40,214 bases of DNA from Desulfocurvus vexinensis DSM 17965 (GTDB lineage: Bacteria > Desulfobacterota > Desulfovibrionia > Desulfovibrionales > Desulfovibrionaceae). The notes beneath the pieces were generated by a model. The model saw only the letters and a program-made list of their open reading frames with translations, did not search any database and was not told where the DNA came from. Numbering within the stretch: the first letter of the stretch is position 1; every line of letters starts with the position of its first letter. The stretch covers positions 51,985 through 92,198 of the forward strand of contig NZ_JAEX01000013.1 of the NCBI RefSeq assembly GCF_000519125.1. The letters run 5' to 3'. Positions 16,052 to 25,019 of the stretch are shown here, piece after piece. A program made the translations under genes and the position numbers.

Positions 16052-18304
16052 CTATTCCTCGTCCAGGTCCCGGGTGTGGCGGCAGGCCTTGTTGGGGCAG
16101 GCCAGGTGGCGGCCCCGGGTCTTGGTGGTCTTTTCTTCGAGAATGGGCCAGCCGCAGGCGGAGCAGGGGGTCTGCACCGGCTTGTTCCACAGGGCGTAGT
16201 CGCACTCGGGGTAGCGGCTGCACGAGAAGAACAGCTTGCCCCGGCGCGAGGACTTTTCCACCAGCTCGCCCTTGCCGCACTGCGGGCAGGGCACGCCCGT
16301 GGAGAAGGGCTCGGCGTAGGTGCAGTCGGGGTAGTTGTTGCAGGCGATGAAGCGGCTGCCCGTGCGCGCGTTCTTGATCACCAGGTCGCCGCCGCAGTCG
16401 GGGCAGGCGCGCCCGACCTTCTCGGGCTCCACCCGCGCGGCCTCCACGATCTCGATGCGGCCTTCCTCGTTGCGCGTGAAGTTCTTGGTGTTGCGGCAGT
16501 CGGGGTAGCCCGTGCAGGCCAGGAAGGTGCCCGCGCGGCCGAACTTGATGACCATGGGCTTGCCGCAGATTTCGCAGGCCACCCCGGTGTCCAGCCCGGC
16601 CTTGACCCGGCGCATGCCTACACGGGCCTGCTCCAGGGAGGGGTAGAAGTCGGCGGTGAACTCCTTGAGCAGCCCGATCCAGTCCTGCTGGCCGTCGGCC
16701 ACCTTGTCCAGGCCTTCTTCCATGCCCGCCGTGAAGCCCACGTCCATCAGCCGGGGGAAGTGCTCGCTCAACAGGTCGCTGACCACCACGCCCAGGTCCG
16801 TGGGCGCGAAGCGCTTGTTGACCTGCTCCACGTACTCGCGGCCCAGGATGGTGGAGATGATGGCCGCGTAGGTCGAGGGGCGGCCGATGCCCTTCTCCTC
16901 CAACTCGCGCACCAGCGAGGCCTCGCTGTAGCGCGGCGGGGGCTGGGTGAACTTCTGCTCCTTGGAGAAGTCGGCCAGGGTCAGGGTCTGGCCCGCTTCC
17001 AGGCGCGGCAGCTCGTTGTCCGGGCCCTGCTCGTCGTCCTGGCCGCCCAGCACCCTGAGGAAGCCCGCGAAGAGCATCCGCTCGCCCTTGGCGCGCCACA
17101 GGGTGCTGCCCGCAGCGATGTCCACCGTGGTGTCCCAGAAGCGGGCGGCGGCCATCTGCGAGGCCACGAAGCGCCGCCAGATGAGCTTGTAGAGCTGGAA
17201 CTGCTCGGCGGGCAGGGCGGCCTGCACGTCTTCGGGGGTGATGGCCACGTCCACGGGGCGGATGGCCTCGTGGGCGTCCTGGGCCGAGGCCTTGGTCTTG
17301 AAGTGGCGGGCCTTGGGCGGGTAGAAGTCCTCGCCGAAGCGGCCGATGATGAACTCGCGCGCCGCGTCGCGGGCGTCGTCGGCAATGCGCACCGAGTCGG
17401 TACGCATGTAGGTGATCAGAGCCGTCAGGCCCCGGTCGCCGCCCAGCTCCACGCCCTCGTACAGGCGCTGGGCCGCGCCCATGGTCTTCTTGGCCGAGTA
17501 GCCCAGGCGGCGGTTGGCGTCCTGTTGCAGGGTGGAGGTGATGTAGGGCGGGGCGGGCTGGCGGGTGCGCTCCTTCTCGGCGACCTCGGCCACCACGAAG
17601 GGCCCCGTGCGGGCCTCGTCCTCCACGGCCTGGGCCATGGCGGCGTCGCCCACCTCGGCCTTCTTGCCCGCCACCTTGGCCAGGTCGGCCACGAAGGCGG
17701 GCGGCTCGGCCCCGGCCAGGGTGGCCCGCAGCACCCAGTACTCCTCGGGCACGAAGGCCAGGCGCTCCTTCTCGCGGTCCACGATGAGCTTGAGGGCCAC
17801 GGACTGCACGCGCCCGGCGGAAATGCCGCTCTTGACCTTCTTCCACAGCAGCGGCGAGACCTTGTAGCCCACCAGCCGGTCGAGCACGCGCCGGGCCTGC
17901 TGGGAGTTGAAGAGGTCCTGGTTCAGCTCGCGGGGGTGCTCCAGGGCCTCGCGCACGGCCCGCGCGGTGATCTCGTTGAACTGGATGCGGCTTATGGCCT
18001 TGCTCTTGTCCTTGATGAGCTCGGCCACGTGCCAGGCAATGGCCTCGCCCTCGCGGTCGGGGTCCGGCGCGAGGTAGACGTTGTCGGCCTTGGCCGCGGC
18101 GCTGGTCAGCCGCTCCACGACCTTTTCCTTGCCGCCGATGACGCGGTATTCGGGCTCGAAGGTGTCCTCGTCCACGCCAAGGGCCTTGGGCGGCAGGTCG
18201 CGCACGTGGCCCACGGAGGCTTCCACGGCATAGTTGCGACCCAGGAACTTCTTGATGGTCTTCACCTTGGCCGGGGACTCGACGATGATCAGGCTTTTGC
18301 TCAT
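16052..18304 (-). CDS. topA: DNA topoisomerase I (type IA)
   Basis: A 750-residue enzyme that relaxes negative supercoils by nicking one strand. The Toprim domain opens the protein (LIIVESPAKVKTIKKFLG, then APDPDREGEAIAWH with the metal-binding acidic triad). The catalytic tyrosine lies in ALITYMRTDSVRI (about residue 305). The C terminus has four zinc-ribbon repeats with cysteine pairs at CEICGKPM, CPDCGGD, CPQCGKG and CSACGWP, ending DLDEE. ATG 18304 gives the canonical MSKSLIIVESPAK start. It diverges from era across 187 bases that contain a TTGACT box (18422-18427, minus strand) without a clear -10. Confidence 0.97.
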   Translation of the reverse strand: MSKSLIIVESPAKVKTIKKFLGRNYAVEASVGHVRDLPPKALGVDEDTFEPEYRVIGGKEKVVERLTSAAAKADNVYLAPDPDREGEAIAWHVAELIKDKSKAISRIQFNEITARAVREALEHPRELNQDLFNSQQARRVLDRLVGYKVSPLLWKKVKSGISAGRVQSVALKLIVDREKERLAFVPEEYWVLRATLAGAEPPAFVADLAKVAGKKAEVGDAAMAQAVEDEARTGPFVVAEVAEKERTRQPAPPYITSTLQQDANRRLGYSAKKTMGAAQRLYEGVELGGDRGLTALITYMRTDSVRIADDARDAAREFIIGRFGEDFYPPKARHFKTKASAQDAHEAIRPVDVAITPEDVQAALPAEQFQLYKLIWRRFVASQMAAARFWDTTVDIAAGSTLWRAKGERMLFAGFLRVLGGQDDEQGPDNELPRLEAGQTLTLADFSKEQKFTQPPPRYSEASLVRELEEKGIGRPSTYAAIISTILGREYVEQVNKRFAPTDLGVVVSDLLSEHFPRLMDVGFTAGMEEGLDKVADGQQDWIGLLKEFTADFYPSLEQARVGMRRVKAGLDTGVACEICGKPMVIKFGRAGTFLACTGYPDCRNTKNFTRNEEGRIEIVEAARVEPEKVGRACPDCGGDLVIKNARTGSRFIACNNYPDCTYAEPFSTGVPCPQCGKGELVEKSSRRGKLFFSCSRYPECDYALWNKPVQTPCSACGWPILEEKTTKTRGRHLACPNKACRHTRDLDEE

Positions 18305-18491
18305 AGATGTGGGTTCCGATAGCCGAAGGCAGGGTCCAAGGCAAGCCTTGCATTTGGCGGTGAATTGATGGACTTTCGCAATTTCGCGCGCAAGTGTATA
18401 GGGTATATCATCGCCGCGCGGAGTCAACCGGCCCGCGGCGGCCCCCGCCGCCATCGGCCGCGTCCGCACCCCCAAGGAGCTGCAACCAGGC

Positions 18492-19412
18492 ATGACAACA
18501 CAACAAAATCCTTTCCGCTTCGGGACGGTGGCCCTGCTGGGCCCGCCCAACGCGGGCAAGTCCACCCTTTTGAACACCGTGCTCGGGCAGAAGGTGGCCA
18601 TCGTCACCCCCAAGCCCCAGACCACCCGCAACCAGATCACCGGCATCCTCACCGACGAGGGCGCGCAGATCGTGTTCCTCGACACCCCGGGCGTGCACCG
18701 CATGAAGGGGCGGCTGAACCGCTTCCTGAATCTGTCGGCCTGGCAGGCCGTGGAGCAGGCCGACGCCGTGGTGGTGCTGGCCGACGCGGGCCTGTACGCC
18801 AAGAAACCGGCCCTGCTGGACAAGGAGCTGGCGCCCCTGGTGGAGGGCGTGCGCCGTCTGGCCCAGCCGGTGTTCGTGGCCGTGAACAAGATCGACCAGG
18901 TGCGCGACAAGGCGGGGCTCTTGCCGGTGATGCAGGCCCTGGGGGCGCTGTGGCCGCAGGCCGAGGTCTTCCCGGTGTCGGCGGCCTCGGGCCAGGGCGT
19001 GCCCGAGCTGCTGGGCGCGGTGCGCGCCGTGCTGCCCGAGGGCCAGGCCATGTTCCCCGAGGACCAGCTCTCCACCCTGCCGCTGCGCTTTCTGGCCGCC
19101 GAGGCCATCCGCGAGCAGCTCTTTTTGGCCCTGCGCCAGGAGCTGCCGTACTCCGTGGCCGTGGAGATCGAGCAGTGGGAGGAGATCGACGGCCTGACGC
19201 GCATCGGCGGGCTGATCTGGGTCGGGCGCGACAGCCACAAGGCCATGGTCATCGGCAAGGGCGGGCAGACCCTCAAGGCCGTGGGCCAGGCCGCGCGCCA
19301 GGAGCTCAAGGCCCTGGTGGGCGGCAAGGTCCACCTGGAGCTGTGGGCCAAGGTCCGCCGCGACTGGACCGAGGACCCGCACTTCCTGCGCGGCCTGGGG
19401 CTGGGGGAGTAG
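18492..19412 (+). CDS. era: GTPase Era (16S rRNA/30S assembly)
   Basis: A 306-residue essential GTPase that binds the 3' end of 16S rRNA in 30S maturation. The G motifs are in order: GPPNAGKST (P-loop, about 17-25), TTRNQITG (switch I), DTPGVH (G3), NKID (G4) and SAASGQG (G5). The C-terminal KH domain includes MVIGKGGQTLKAVGQAARQEL (split as IGKGG plus flanks, about 255-275). The start has AAGGAG 13 bases upstream. It is first on its strand, divergent from topA. Confidence 0.96.
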   Translation: MTTQQNPFRFGTVALLGPPNAGKSTLLNTVLGQKVAIVTPKPQTTRNQITGILTDEGAQIVFLDTPGVHRMKGRLNRFLNLSAWQAVEQADAVVVLADAGLYAKKPALLDKELAPLVEGVRRLAQPVFVAVNKIDQVRDKAGLLPVMQALGALWPQAEVFPVSAASGQGVPELLGAVRAVLPEGQAMFPEDQLSTLPLRFLAAEAIREQLFLALRQELPYSVAVEIEQWEEIDGLTRIGGLIWVGRDSHKAMVIGKGGQTLKAVGQAARQELKALVGGKVHLELWAKVRRDWTEDPHFLRGLGLGE

Positions 19413-19441
19413 GCGGGCCAAGGGCCCAAGGTGGAGCGAGC

Positions 19442-21079
19442 ATGACGGAGATCAGCCCTGTTTTGGCCCGGATGCTGGATTGCCGGGAATCCGAGCGGAT
19501 CGAGTTCAAGGAGGCCAAGCGCGGTTTCGAGAAAAACCAGCTTTTCAAGTACTGCGTGGCCCTGGCCAACGAGGGCGGGGGGCATCTCGTCCTGGGCGTC
19601 ACCGACCGTCTGCCGCGACAAATCGTTGGCACCCGCGCTTTTGGCGATCTCGACGAATTGCGCAACGCCATCTACAACGCGTTGCGGTTCGAGGTGCAGG
19701 TCCGGGAGGAATTCGATCCGCAGGGGCGGCGCGTCCTTGTCTTGTCCATCCCCGGGCGACCCGCCGGAAGCGCCAGGAGCTATGAGAGCGGCTTCTGGTG
19801 CCGCCGGGGGGGCAGCCTCGCGGGCATGGGGTCGGAACGGTTGCGGGCTATTTTCAGTGAGACGGACGGGGACCACTCCGCCCAGATTTGCGCCGAAGCC
19901 GGTCTTGATGACCTCGACCCGCAGGCGATCCAGCGGTTCCGGGAGCTGTGGGCGGGTGGTGACTCCGGCGCGGAAGTGGCCTCATGGCCCGTGGAGCAGC
20001 TTCTGGAGAACGCCGAACTGCTGGCCGAAGGCCGGGTGACCAACGCGGCGCTGGTCCTGCTGGGCAAGAGCCGGAGCCTGTCCCGTCTTCTCCCCGATGC
20101 GGAAGTGATCTTCGAATACCGCTCCTCGGAAGCTTCCATAGACCACCAGCAGCGGGTTGCCTTCCGGGAAGGCCTGCTGCTGTTCATGGACCGGCTGTGG
20201 GAGACTGTCCGCCTGCGCGTGGAGACGCATGCCTTCCAGGTCGGGCTGGTGCGTCGGGACATCCCGGCTTTCAGGGAGGAGGTCTTCCGCGAGGGGCTGC
20301 TCAATGCCGTCTGCCACCGCGATTACCGGCGGACGGAGTCGGTGTTCGTGCGCCAGTATCCCCAACGGATCGACATCGACAGCCCCGGCGGCCTGCCCCG
20401 TGGGCTGACGGTGGACAATCTGATGTTCAAATCCTCTTGGCGGAACAGGCGCATTGCCGAGGCGTTGGAGAAGACCGATCTGGTGGAGCGTTCCGGCCAG
20501 GGCATCGACCGCATGTGGCGCTCTTCCATCCGCGACGGCAAGCTGCCGCCGGATTATTCGCGGACGGACGAGGAGCACGTCGCGCTTTCGCTGCACGGCG
20601 CCGTGGTCGATGAAGACCTGCTCCGGTTCCTGGAGCAGGTCGGCGAACGTGATGCGGCGCAGTTCGGCGCCTCTGAAATGGCGGCCCTGCATTACATCAG
20701 CAGGGATGTGGACGTGCCTTCCGGCTTTCTGGAGGCTGCGACCCGGCTTGTGCGCAAGGGCGTGGTGGAGCGGGTGGGCAAGCGCTTCATCCTGTCCAGG
20801 AAGTATTACGTCATGCAGGGCCGCCCCGGGGCGCACACGCGCCGGGTCGGCCTGGACCGGGAGACGAACCTCGCCCTGGTGCTCAAACATGTGCGCGCCT
20901 GCGGTGACCAGGGAACGACGCTTGCCGAGTTGCAGCAGGTGCTGCCTGCACAGTCGCCCGATTATATCCAAAGGCTTGTGAGGACGCTCAAGTCGCGGGG
21001 GGAGGTGCTGGTTGCCGGGCGTACGAGGGCGGCGCGCTGGTTTGCCGTACGGCAGGAAAAAGACAGGGGCGGCGCCTAA
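19442..21079 (+). CDS. AlbA_2/Schlafen-domain regulator with ATPase-like and winged-helix parts
   Basis: A 545-residue protein. The N-terminal AlbA_2 (Schlafen-type, putative DNA-binding) domain spans about 1-125, with ESERIEFKEAKRGFEKNQ and VALANEGGGHLVLGVTD. The centre matches the ATP-binding C-terminal module of the same family (REGLLNAVCHRDYRR, then IDIDSPGGLPRG and RSGQGIDRMW). The last 170 residues look like tandem winged helices. Such proteins are usually called transcriptional regulators or helicases and can be defence-associated; no partner is seen here. It begins 30 bases after era, so may be read from the same promoter. A 10-bp tandem repeat and AT-rich DNA lie directly downstream, so it may be an accessory insertion between era and yggS. 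Confidence 0.75.
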   Translation: MTEISPVLARMLDCRESERIEFKEAKRGFEKNQLFKYCVALANEGGGHLVLGVTDRLPRQIVGTRAFGDLDELRNAIYNALRFEVQVREEFDPQGRRVLVLSIPGRPAGSARSYESGFWCRRGGSLAGMGSERLRAIFSETDGDHSAQICAEAGLDDLDPQAIQRFRELWAGGDSGAEVASWPVEQLLENAELLAEGRVTNAALVLLGKSRSLSRLLPDAEVIFEYRSSEASIDHQQRVAFREGLLLFMDRLWETVRLRVETHAFQVGLVRRDIPAFREEVFREGLLNAVCHRDYRRTESVFVRQYPQRIDIDSPGGLPRGLTVDNLMFKSSWRNRRIAEALEKTDLVERSGQGIDRMWRSSIRDGKLPPDYSRTDEEHVALSLHGAVVDEDLLRFLEQVGERDAAQFGASEMAALHYISRDVDVPSGFLEAATRLVRKGVVERVGKRFILSRKYYVMQGRPGAHTRRVGLDRETNLALVLKHVRACGDQGTTLAELQQVLPAQSPDYIQRLVRTLKSRGEVLVAGRTRAARWFAVRQEKDRGGA

Positions 21080-21100
21080 GGGATAGCGCCTATCCAGGCC

Positions 21101-21146
21101 GCGTTAAACCGCGTTAAACCGCGCCAAGCCGCGTTAAACAGCGTAA
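21101..21146. repeat. Tandem 10-bp repeat GCGTTAAACC
   Basis: Four and a half head-to-tail units: GCGTTAAACC, GCGTTAAACC, GCGCCAAGCC, GCGTTAAACA, GCGTAA. The period is close to one helical turn, so the units face the same side of the helix. It lies 21 bases after the AlbA_2 gene and about 180 before yggS, a suitable place for a cooperative operator or an iteron-like site. Confidence 0.75.
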
Positions 21147-21327
21147 TCTTGACGGCACAAATTGTTTCAACATACTGAAATTGATTTGGAAAACATTAGG
21201 TGCGAGAGTAATCCCGGCCATTCAGGCACGTAATTCTGGGTTAAGTGATGGGTATTTTTCTGCAAAAATTGGGCGATAGGATAGGCAGAAAGAGACTTCG
21301 GCCCCGGCAAGCAGAAGGACAGTGACA

Positions 21328-22038
21328 GTGCACGACGACATGCAAACGGACATCGCCCGGCGGCTGGCCGAACTGCGCGAGGAGATCGGCGCGGCGGCGC
21401 GTGAGTCGGGGCGCGGGGCGGGGGACGTGACCCTGGTGGCGGTGTCCAAATGGCACCCGGCTGCGGCCGTGCGCGCGGCGGCCCTGGCCGGGCAGCGCGA
21501 CTTCGGCGAGAACTATGTGCAGGAGGCCCTGGCCAAGCAGGACGAACTGGCCGACCTCGGGCTGCGCTGGCATTTCACCGGCGCCTTGCAGACCAACAAG
21601 GCCAAGTTCCTGCCCGGGCGTTTCGTCCTGGTGCAGACCCTCGACTCCCTGAAACTGGCCCGGACATTGCATGACCGCATCGCGGCAGCCTGCGCCCCGG
21701 TACAGGACGTGCTCATAGAGGTCAATCTGGCGCGGGAGAGTCAGAAAGCGGGTGTTGCCGAAGCCGAACTCCCCGGGCTGGCCGAAGCCGTGGCCGGCCT
21801 GGAGACCATGCGCCTTGCCGGGCTCATGGCACTCCCGCCCTTCGACCTGGCCCCCGAGGCCCGCCGTCCGTTGTTCGCCAGGTTGCGCGAGCTGCGCGAC
21901 GGCCTGGAACTGCGGCTGGGCCGCAGGCTCCCCGTCCTGTCCATGGGCATGACGGACGACTTCCGCCAGGCGATTCTGGAAGGGGCGACCATGGTCCGGA
22001 TCGGCACGCGCATCTTCGGCGCGCGCCCGCAGAAGTAG
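21328..22038 (+). CDS. PLP homeostasis protein (YggS/YBL036C family)
   Basis: A 236-residue pyridoxal-phosphate carrier of the alanine-racemase-like TIM-barrel fold, without known enzymatic activity. The PLP lysine is K41 in VAVSKWHP; FGENYVQEA, WHFTGALQTNK, IEVNLARESQKAG and LSMGMTDDF with RIGTRIFG at the end are the family signature. The GTG at 21328 is chosen because AGAAGGA ends eight bases upstream; GTG 21322 is too close to it and ATG 21340 too far. It is 36 bases upstream of motA and probably heads the flagellar transcript, a common neighbour arrangement without functional explanation. Confidence 0.92.
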   Translation: MHDDMQTDIARRLAELREEIGAAARESGRGAGDVTLVAVSKWHPAAAVRAAALAGQRDFGENYVQEALAKQDELADLGLRWHFTGALQTNKAKFLPGRFVLVQTLDSLKLARTLHDRIAAACAPVQDVLIEVNLARESQKAGVAEAELPGLAEAVAGLETMRLAGLMALPPFDLAPEARRPLFARLRELRDGLELRLGRRLPVLSMGMTDDFRQAILEGATMVRIGTRIFGARPQK

Positions 22039-22074
22039 GCAAACAGCAAGGGGCCGGACAGGCAAGAGGGCTTC

Positions 22075-22839
22075 ATGGATCTCGCAACTGTAATCGGGCT
22101 GATCATCTCCTTCGGCCTGGTGGCCGCAGCCATCGTCACCGGCGGCAGCCCGCTGGTGTTCGTCGATGTGGCGTCCATGCTCATCGTCTTCGGCGGGACC
22201 ATCGGCGCCACGCTGGTCAGCATCCCCCTGCCCAAGATGCTCGCGGTGATGCCCGTGGTGCGCCAGACGTTTTTCTCGTCCATGGAAAGCCCCGCCGAGA
22301 TCATCGAGAAGTTCATGGACTACGCCAACCGCGCCCGGCGCGAGGGCATCTTGTCCCTGGAACCCATCATCAAGCAGATCGACGATTTCTACCTGCGCAA
22401 GGGCCTGCAGCTCACCGTGGACGGCCTGGAGCCGCAGACCATCCAGGAGGTGCTGGAAACCGAGATCCAGTACCTGGAGGAGCGCCACGAAACCGGCGCC
22501 GAGCTGCTGACCACCCTGGCCACCTACGCCCCGGCCATGGGCATGATCGGCACCGTCATCGGCCTGGTGCAGATGCTCCAGACCATGAGCGACCCCTCGA
22601 CCATCGGCCCGGCCATGGCCGTGGCGCTGATCACCACCTTCTACGGCGCGGTGCTGGCCAACCTGGTGTTCAGCCCCATGGCCGGCAAGCTCAAGACCAG
22701 GAGCAAGGAGGAGGTGCTGCTCAAGGAGATGGTGCTGCTGGGCATCCTGTCCATCTCCAAGGGCGAGAACCCGCGCATCATCGAGGAGAAGCTCTCCAGC
22801 TTCCTGCCGCCCAAGGACCGCAAGCAGGACGTGACCTAG
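22075..22839 (+). CDS. motA: Flagellar stator protein MotA
   Basis: A 254-residue inner-membrane protein; with MotB it forms the ion channel that drives the flagellar motor. Four membrane segments are visible: about 5-25, 30-50, 150-170 (YAPAMGMIGTVIGLVQML) and 180-200. The cytoplasmic loop between segments 2 and 3 has the charged residues that contact FliG, and the prolines of the TYAPAMG segment are conserved. It is followed at short distance by two MotB-type genes, so one MotA may serve two partners. Confidence 0.95.
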   Translation: MDLATVIGLIISFGLVAAAIVTGGSPLVFVDVASMLIVFGGTIGATLVSIPLPKMLAVMPVVRQTFFSSMESPAEIIEKFMDYANRARREGILSLEPIIKQIDDFYLRKGLQLTVDGLEPQTIQEVLETEIQYLEERHETGAELLTTLATYAPAMGMIGTVIGLVQMLQTMSDPSTIGPAMAVALITTFYGAVLANLVFSPMAGKLKTRSKEEVLLKEMVLLGILSISKGENPRIIEEKLSSFLPPKDRKQDVT

Positions 22840-22854
22840 GTCCGGGAGCGCCCC

Positions 22855-23694
22855 ATGGCCCGCAAGGAGAAGCAGGAAAAACCCCAGGGACAGCCCGGGT
22901 GGCTCATCACCTTCTCGGACATGATGACCCTGATGCTGACCTTCTTCGTGCTGCTGGTGAGCATGTCGGTGCTCGACGAGCGGCGCAAGCTGGTGGTCAT
23001 CGGCTCCATCATCGGCACCTTCGGCGTGGGCAGGCAGAGCCACGATGTGCTCTCCCAGCGCGATCGGCGCACCTCGGTGGAGCCCGGGCCCATGGAGATG
23101 CCCAGTATCAACGACCTCGAACCCCTGCGCGAGATGATCTGGGAGGACATCGAGGACGACCTGGATTTTGCCTCCAACAGGTTCGTGCAGGTCTTCTCCA
23201 TCCCCGACGACGTGCTCTTCGAGCCCGGGGGGACGGAGCTGCGGCCCCGGGGCAGGCAGATCCTGGAGGCGGCCCTGCCGGTGTTCCTGCAGGTGCGCGT
23301 GCCGCTGCTGCTGGCCGGGCACACCTCGTCCCTGCGCGAGGAGGAACAGGAGAACTTCCGCGTGGAAGATCAGGAGCAGGTCATGGACCAGTCGTGGAGG
23401 CTGTCCTTCGCGCGGGTGATGACGGTCTACCAGTTCCTGGCCCGCGCGGGCATGGACCCGGAGCTTTTGCGCGTCGAGGCCTTTGGCAGGTTCCACCCCC
23501 GGCACACGGAGCTCACCGCCGAGGGGCGGCGCAAGAACCGCCGGGTGGACATCATCCTGGACAAGCGCAACGCCCAGTGGCAGGAGCACATGGGCCTTTT
23601 GCGCCAGCCAGTGCCCGAGGAGTTCTTCGAGTACAAGGATTTCATCTTCCGCTTCGAGAACCGGGGGGCGCCGGGCGCGCCTGCGGAGCCCTAG
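22855..23694 (+). CDS. motB: MotB-family stator protein, first copy
   Basis: A 279-residue protein with one N-terminal membrane segment (about 16-37) containing the ion-carrying aspartate D22 (WLITFSDMMTLMLTFF). The C-terminal OmpA-like peptidoglycan-binding domain runs from about 120 to 240 (GHTSSL, later EGRRKNRRVDIIL). Within it an acidic insert of roughly a dozen residues (EEEQENFRVEDQEQ) separates the GHT motif from the helix SWRLSFARV, which is unusual. It is 15 bases after motA and only 3 before the second copy. Confidence 0.88.
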   Translation: MARKEKQEKPQGQPGWLITFSDMMTLMLTFFVLLVSMSVLDERRKLVVIGSIIGTFGVGRQSHDVLSQRDRRTSVEPGPMEMPSINDLEPLREMIWEDIEDDLDFASNRFVQVFSIPDDVLFEPGGTELRPRGRQILEAALPVFLQVRVPLLLAGHTSSLREEEQENFRVEDQEQVMDQSWRLSFARVMTVYQFLARAGMDPELLRVEAFGRFHPRHTELTAEGRRKNRRVDIILDKRNAQWQEHMGLLRQPVPEEFFEYKDFIFRFENRGAPGAPAEP

Positions 23695-23697
23695 GCC

Positions 23698-24429
23698 GTG
23701 GCCCGCAAGAAGAAGAAATCCGCAGGCATGGCCAGCGACGGCTGGCTGGTCACCTTCGGCGACCTGGTGACCCTGCTGTTGACGTTTTTCGTGCTGCTGC
23801 TCAGTATGTCGTCCATGGACCGCAGTGTGCTGACGCGCATCACCTTCTTCACGGACGATGTCGGGTTTCTGACGAACCGCAGCGCCGGGCGCATCCCCCA
23901 GCGGGTGAAGTTCATCATCGAGGCCCTGGACAAGCCCTGGGAGGTGCTGGAAAAGCAAAAGCGCATCAAGGACCTGCTGTTCCCGGATGACGAGCTGCCC
24001 CCGGAGATCAGCCGCAGCACCCTGGATGCCAACCTCAAGGTGCTGGCCCGGCCCGAGGGCGTGGCCCTGGTGCTTACCGACGCGCTGCTTTTCCCCTCGG
24101 GCGGGGCGCAGCTCTCCGAAGCGGCCCGCAGGCTGCTGGAGCCGGTGCTGGAAGTTCTCTTGTTCATGCCCGCGCCCGTGAACGTCTCGGGCTACACCGA
24201 CGACGTGGGCGGGGGGAGCGACGCGAACCACGCCCTGTCGGGCGAGCGGGCCCTGGCGGTGCTGGAGTTCTTTTTGTCGAGCGGGCTGCCGCCGGAGCGC
24301 TTCTCCGTGTCCGGCTACGGCCCGGCCTGGCCCATCGCCGACAACGGCACCGAAGAGGGCCGGGCCCAGAACCGCAGGGTGGAAATCCTGCTCAAGACCA
24401 CCCCCTGGCTTGGAGCCTACGTCCAGTGA
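23698..24429 (+). CDS. MotB-family stator protein, second copy
   Basis: A 243-residue paralogue of the preceding protein, starting with GTG three bases after its stop. The membrane segment (WLVTFGDLVTLLLTFFVLLL) carries D22 at the same position as the first copy. The OmpA-like domain is more canonical: VNVSGYTDDVG, LSGERALAVLEFFLSSG, FSVSGYGP and GRAQNRRVEILL. The central region (about 40-100) differs entirely between the two. Having two intact copies suggests a mixed MotB dimer or two stator types. Comparable motA-motB-ompA triplets occur in Desulfovibrio. Confidence 0.85.
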   Translation: MARKKKKSAGMASDGWLVTFGDLVTLLLTFFVLLLSMSSMDRSVLTRITFFTDDVGFLTNRSAGRIPQRVKFIIEALDKPWEVLEKQKRIKDLLFPDDELPPEISRSTLDANLKVLARPEGVALVLTDALLFPSGGAQLSEAARRLLEPVLEVLLFMPAPVNVSGYTDDVGGGSDANHALSGERALAVLEFFLSSGLPPERFSVSGYGPAWPIADNGTEEGRAQNRRVEILLKTTPWLGAYVQ

Positions 24430-24464
24430 CCAGGGGCGGACCGTAACAAAAAGGAGGCCGCACC

Positions 24465-24983
24465 ATGGCCGAAGAACAACTCGAGGCCCCCAAGGACGGC
24501 GGCAAGAAGAGCGGCAAGCTCAAGTGGATCATTATCGCCGTGGTCATTCTGGCGCTGCTGGGCGGCGCGGGGTTCTTTTTCCGCGCGCAGATCATGGGCC
24601 TTCTGGGCATGGGCCAGCAGACCGAAGAGCAGGCCGGGGCCGAGGGCCAGCCCGTCGAGGGCGCCCAGGCCGAGCCCCAGAACACGCAGCTGGTCTCCCT
24701 GCCGACCTTTCTGGTCAACCTGGCCGACCCCCTGGGGCGGCGCTACCTGAAGATGTCCATGGACGTGGAGCTGGTGAACAAGGATGCGGCGGAAAAGCTC
24801 AAGAAGAACGAACCCAAGGTCCGCGACGCGGTGATCCTGCTACTGTCGAGCAAGACCTTCGCGGACCTCTCGTCCATGGAGAGCAAGCTGGCCCTCAAGG
24901 ACGAGCTTGTCAGCCGGTTGAACCAGATCGTGGGTGGGTCCATGGTCCTGAGGGTCTATTTCACCGAGATGGTCGTCCAGTAG
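24465..24983 (+). CDS. fliL: Flagellar basal-body protein FliL
   Basis: A 172-residue single-pass inner-membrane protein that sits around the stator and supports torque. The N-terminal tail is lysine-rich, the membrane segment spans about 19-40 (KWIIIAVVILALLGGAGFFF), and an alanine/glutamine-rich linker leads to the conserved periplasmic domain (VNLADPLGRRYLKMSMDVEL, later VRDAVILLLSSKTFADLSS). AAGGAGG precedes the ATG. It lies 35 bases after the second MotB gene. Confidence 0.93.
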   Translation: MAEEQLEAPKDGGKKSGKLKWIIIAVVILALLGGAGFFFRAQIMGLLGMGQQTEEQAGAEGQPVEGAQAEPQNTQLVSLPTFLVNLADPLGRRYLKMSMDVELVNKDAAEKLKKNEPKVRDAVILLLSSKTFADLSSMESKLALKDELVSRLNQIVGGSMVLRVYFTEMVVQ

Positions 24984-25019
24984 CACCTGGGGCGAACCCA
25001 AACACCGAGGGGTGACGGC

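Noticed and set aside
12452-18322. 1956-codon plus-strand open frame opposite the amidohydrolase, citrate synthase and topA genes
   Set aside because: It crosses several real gene boundaries on the opposite strand and has no recognisable domain, so it is an antisense artefact of GC-rich coding.
23698-24429. Second MotB as a pseudogene
   Set aside because: The frame is intact, the membrane aspartate is kept and its OmpA-like motif is more canonical than that of the first copy.
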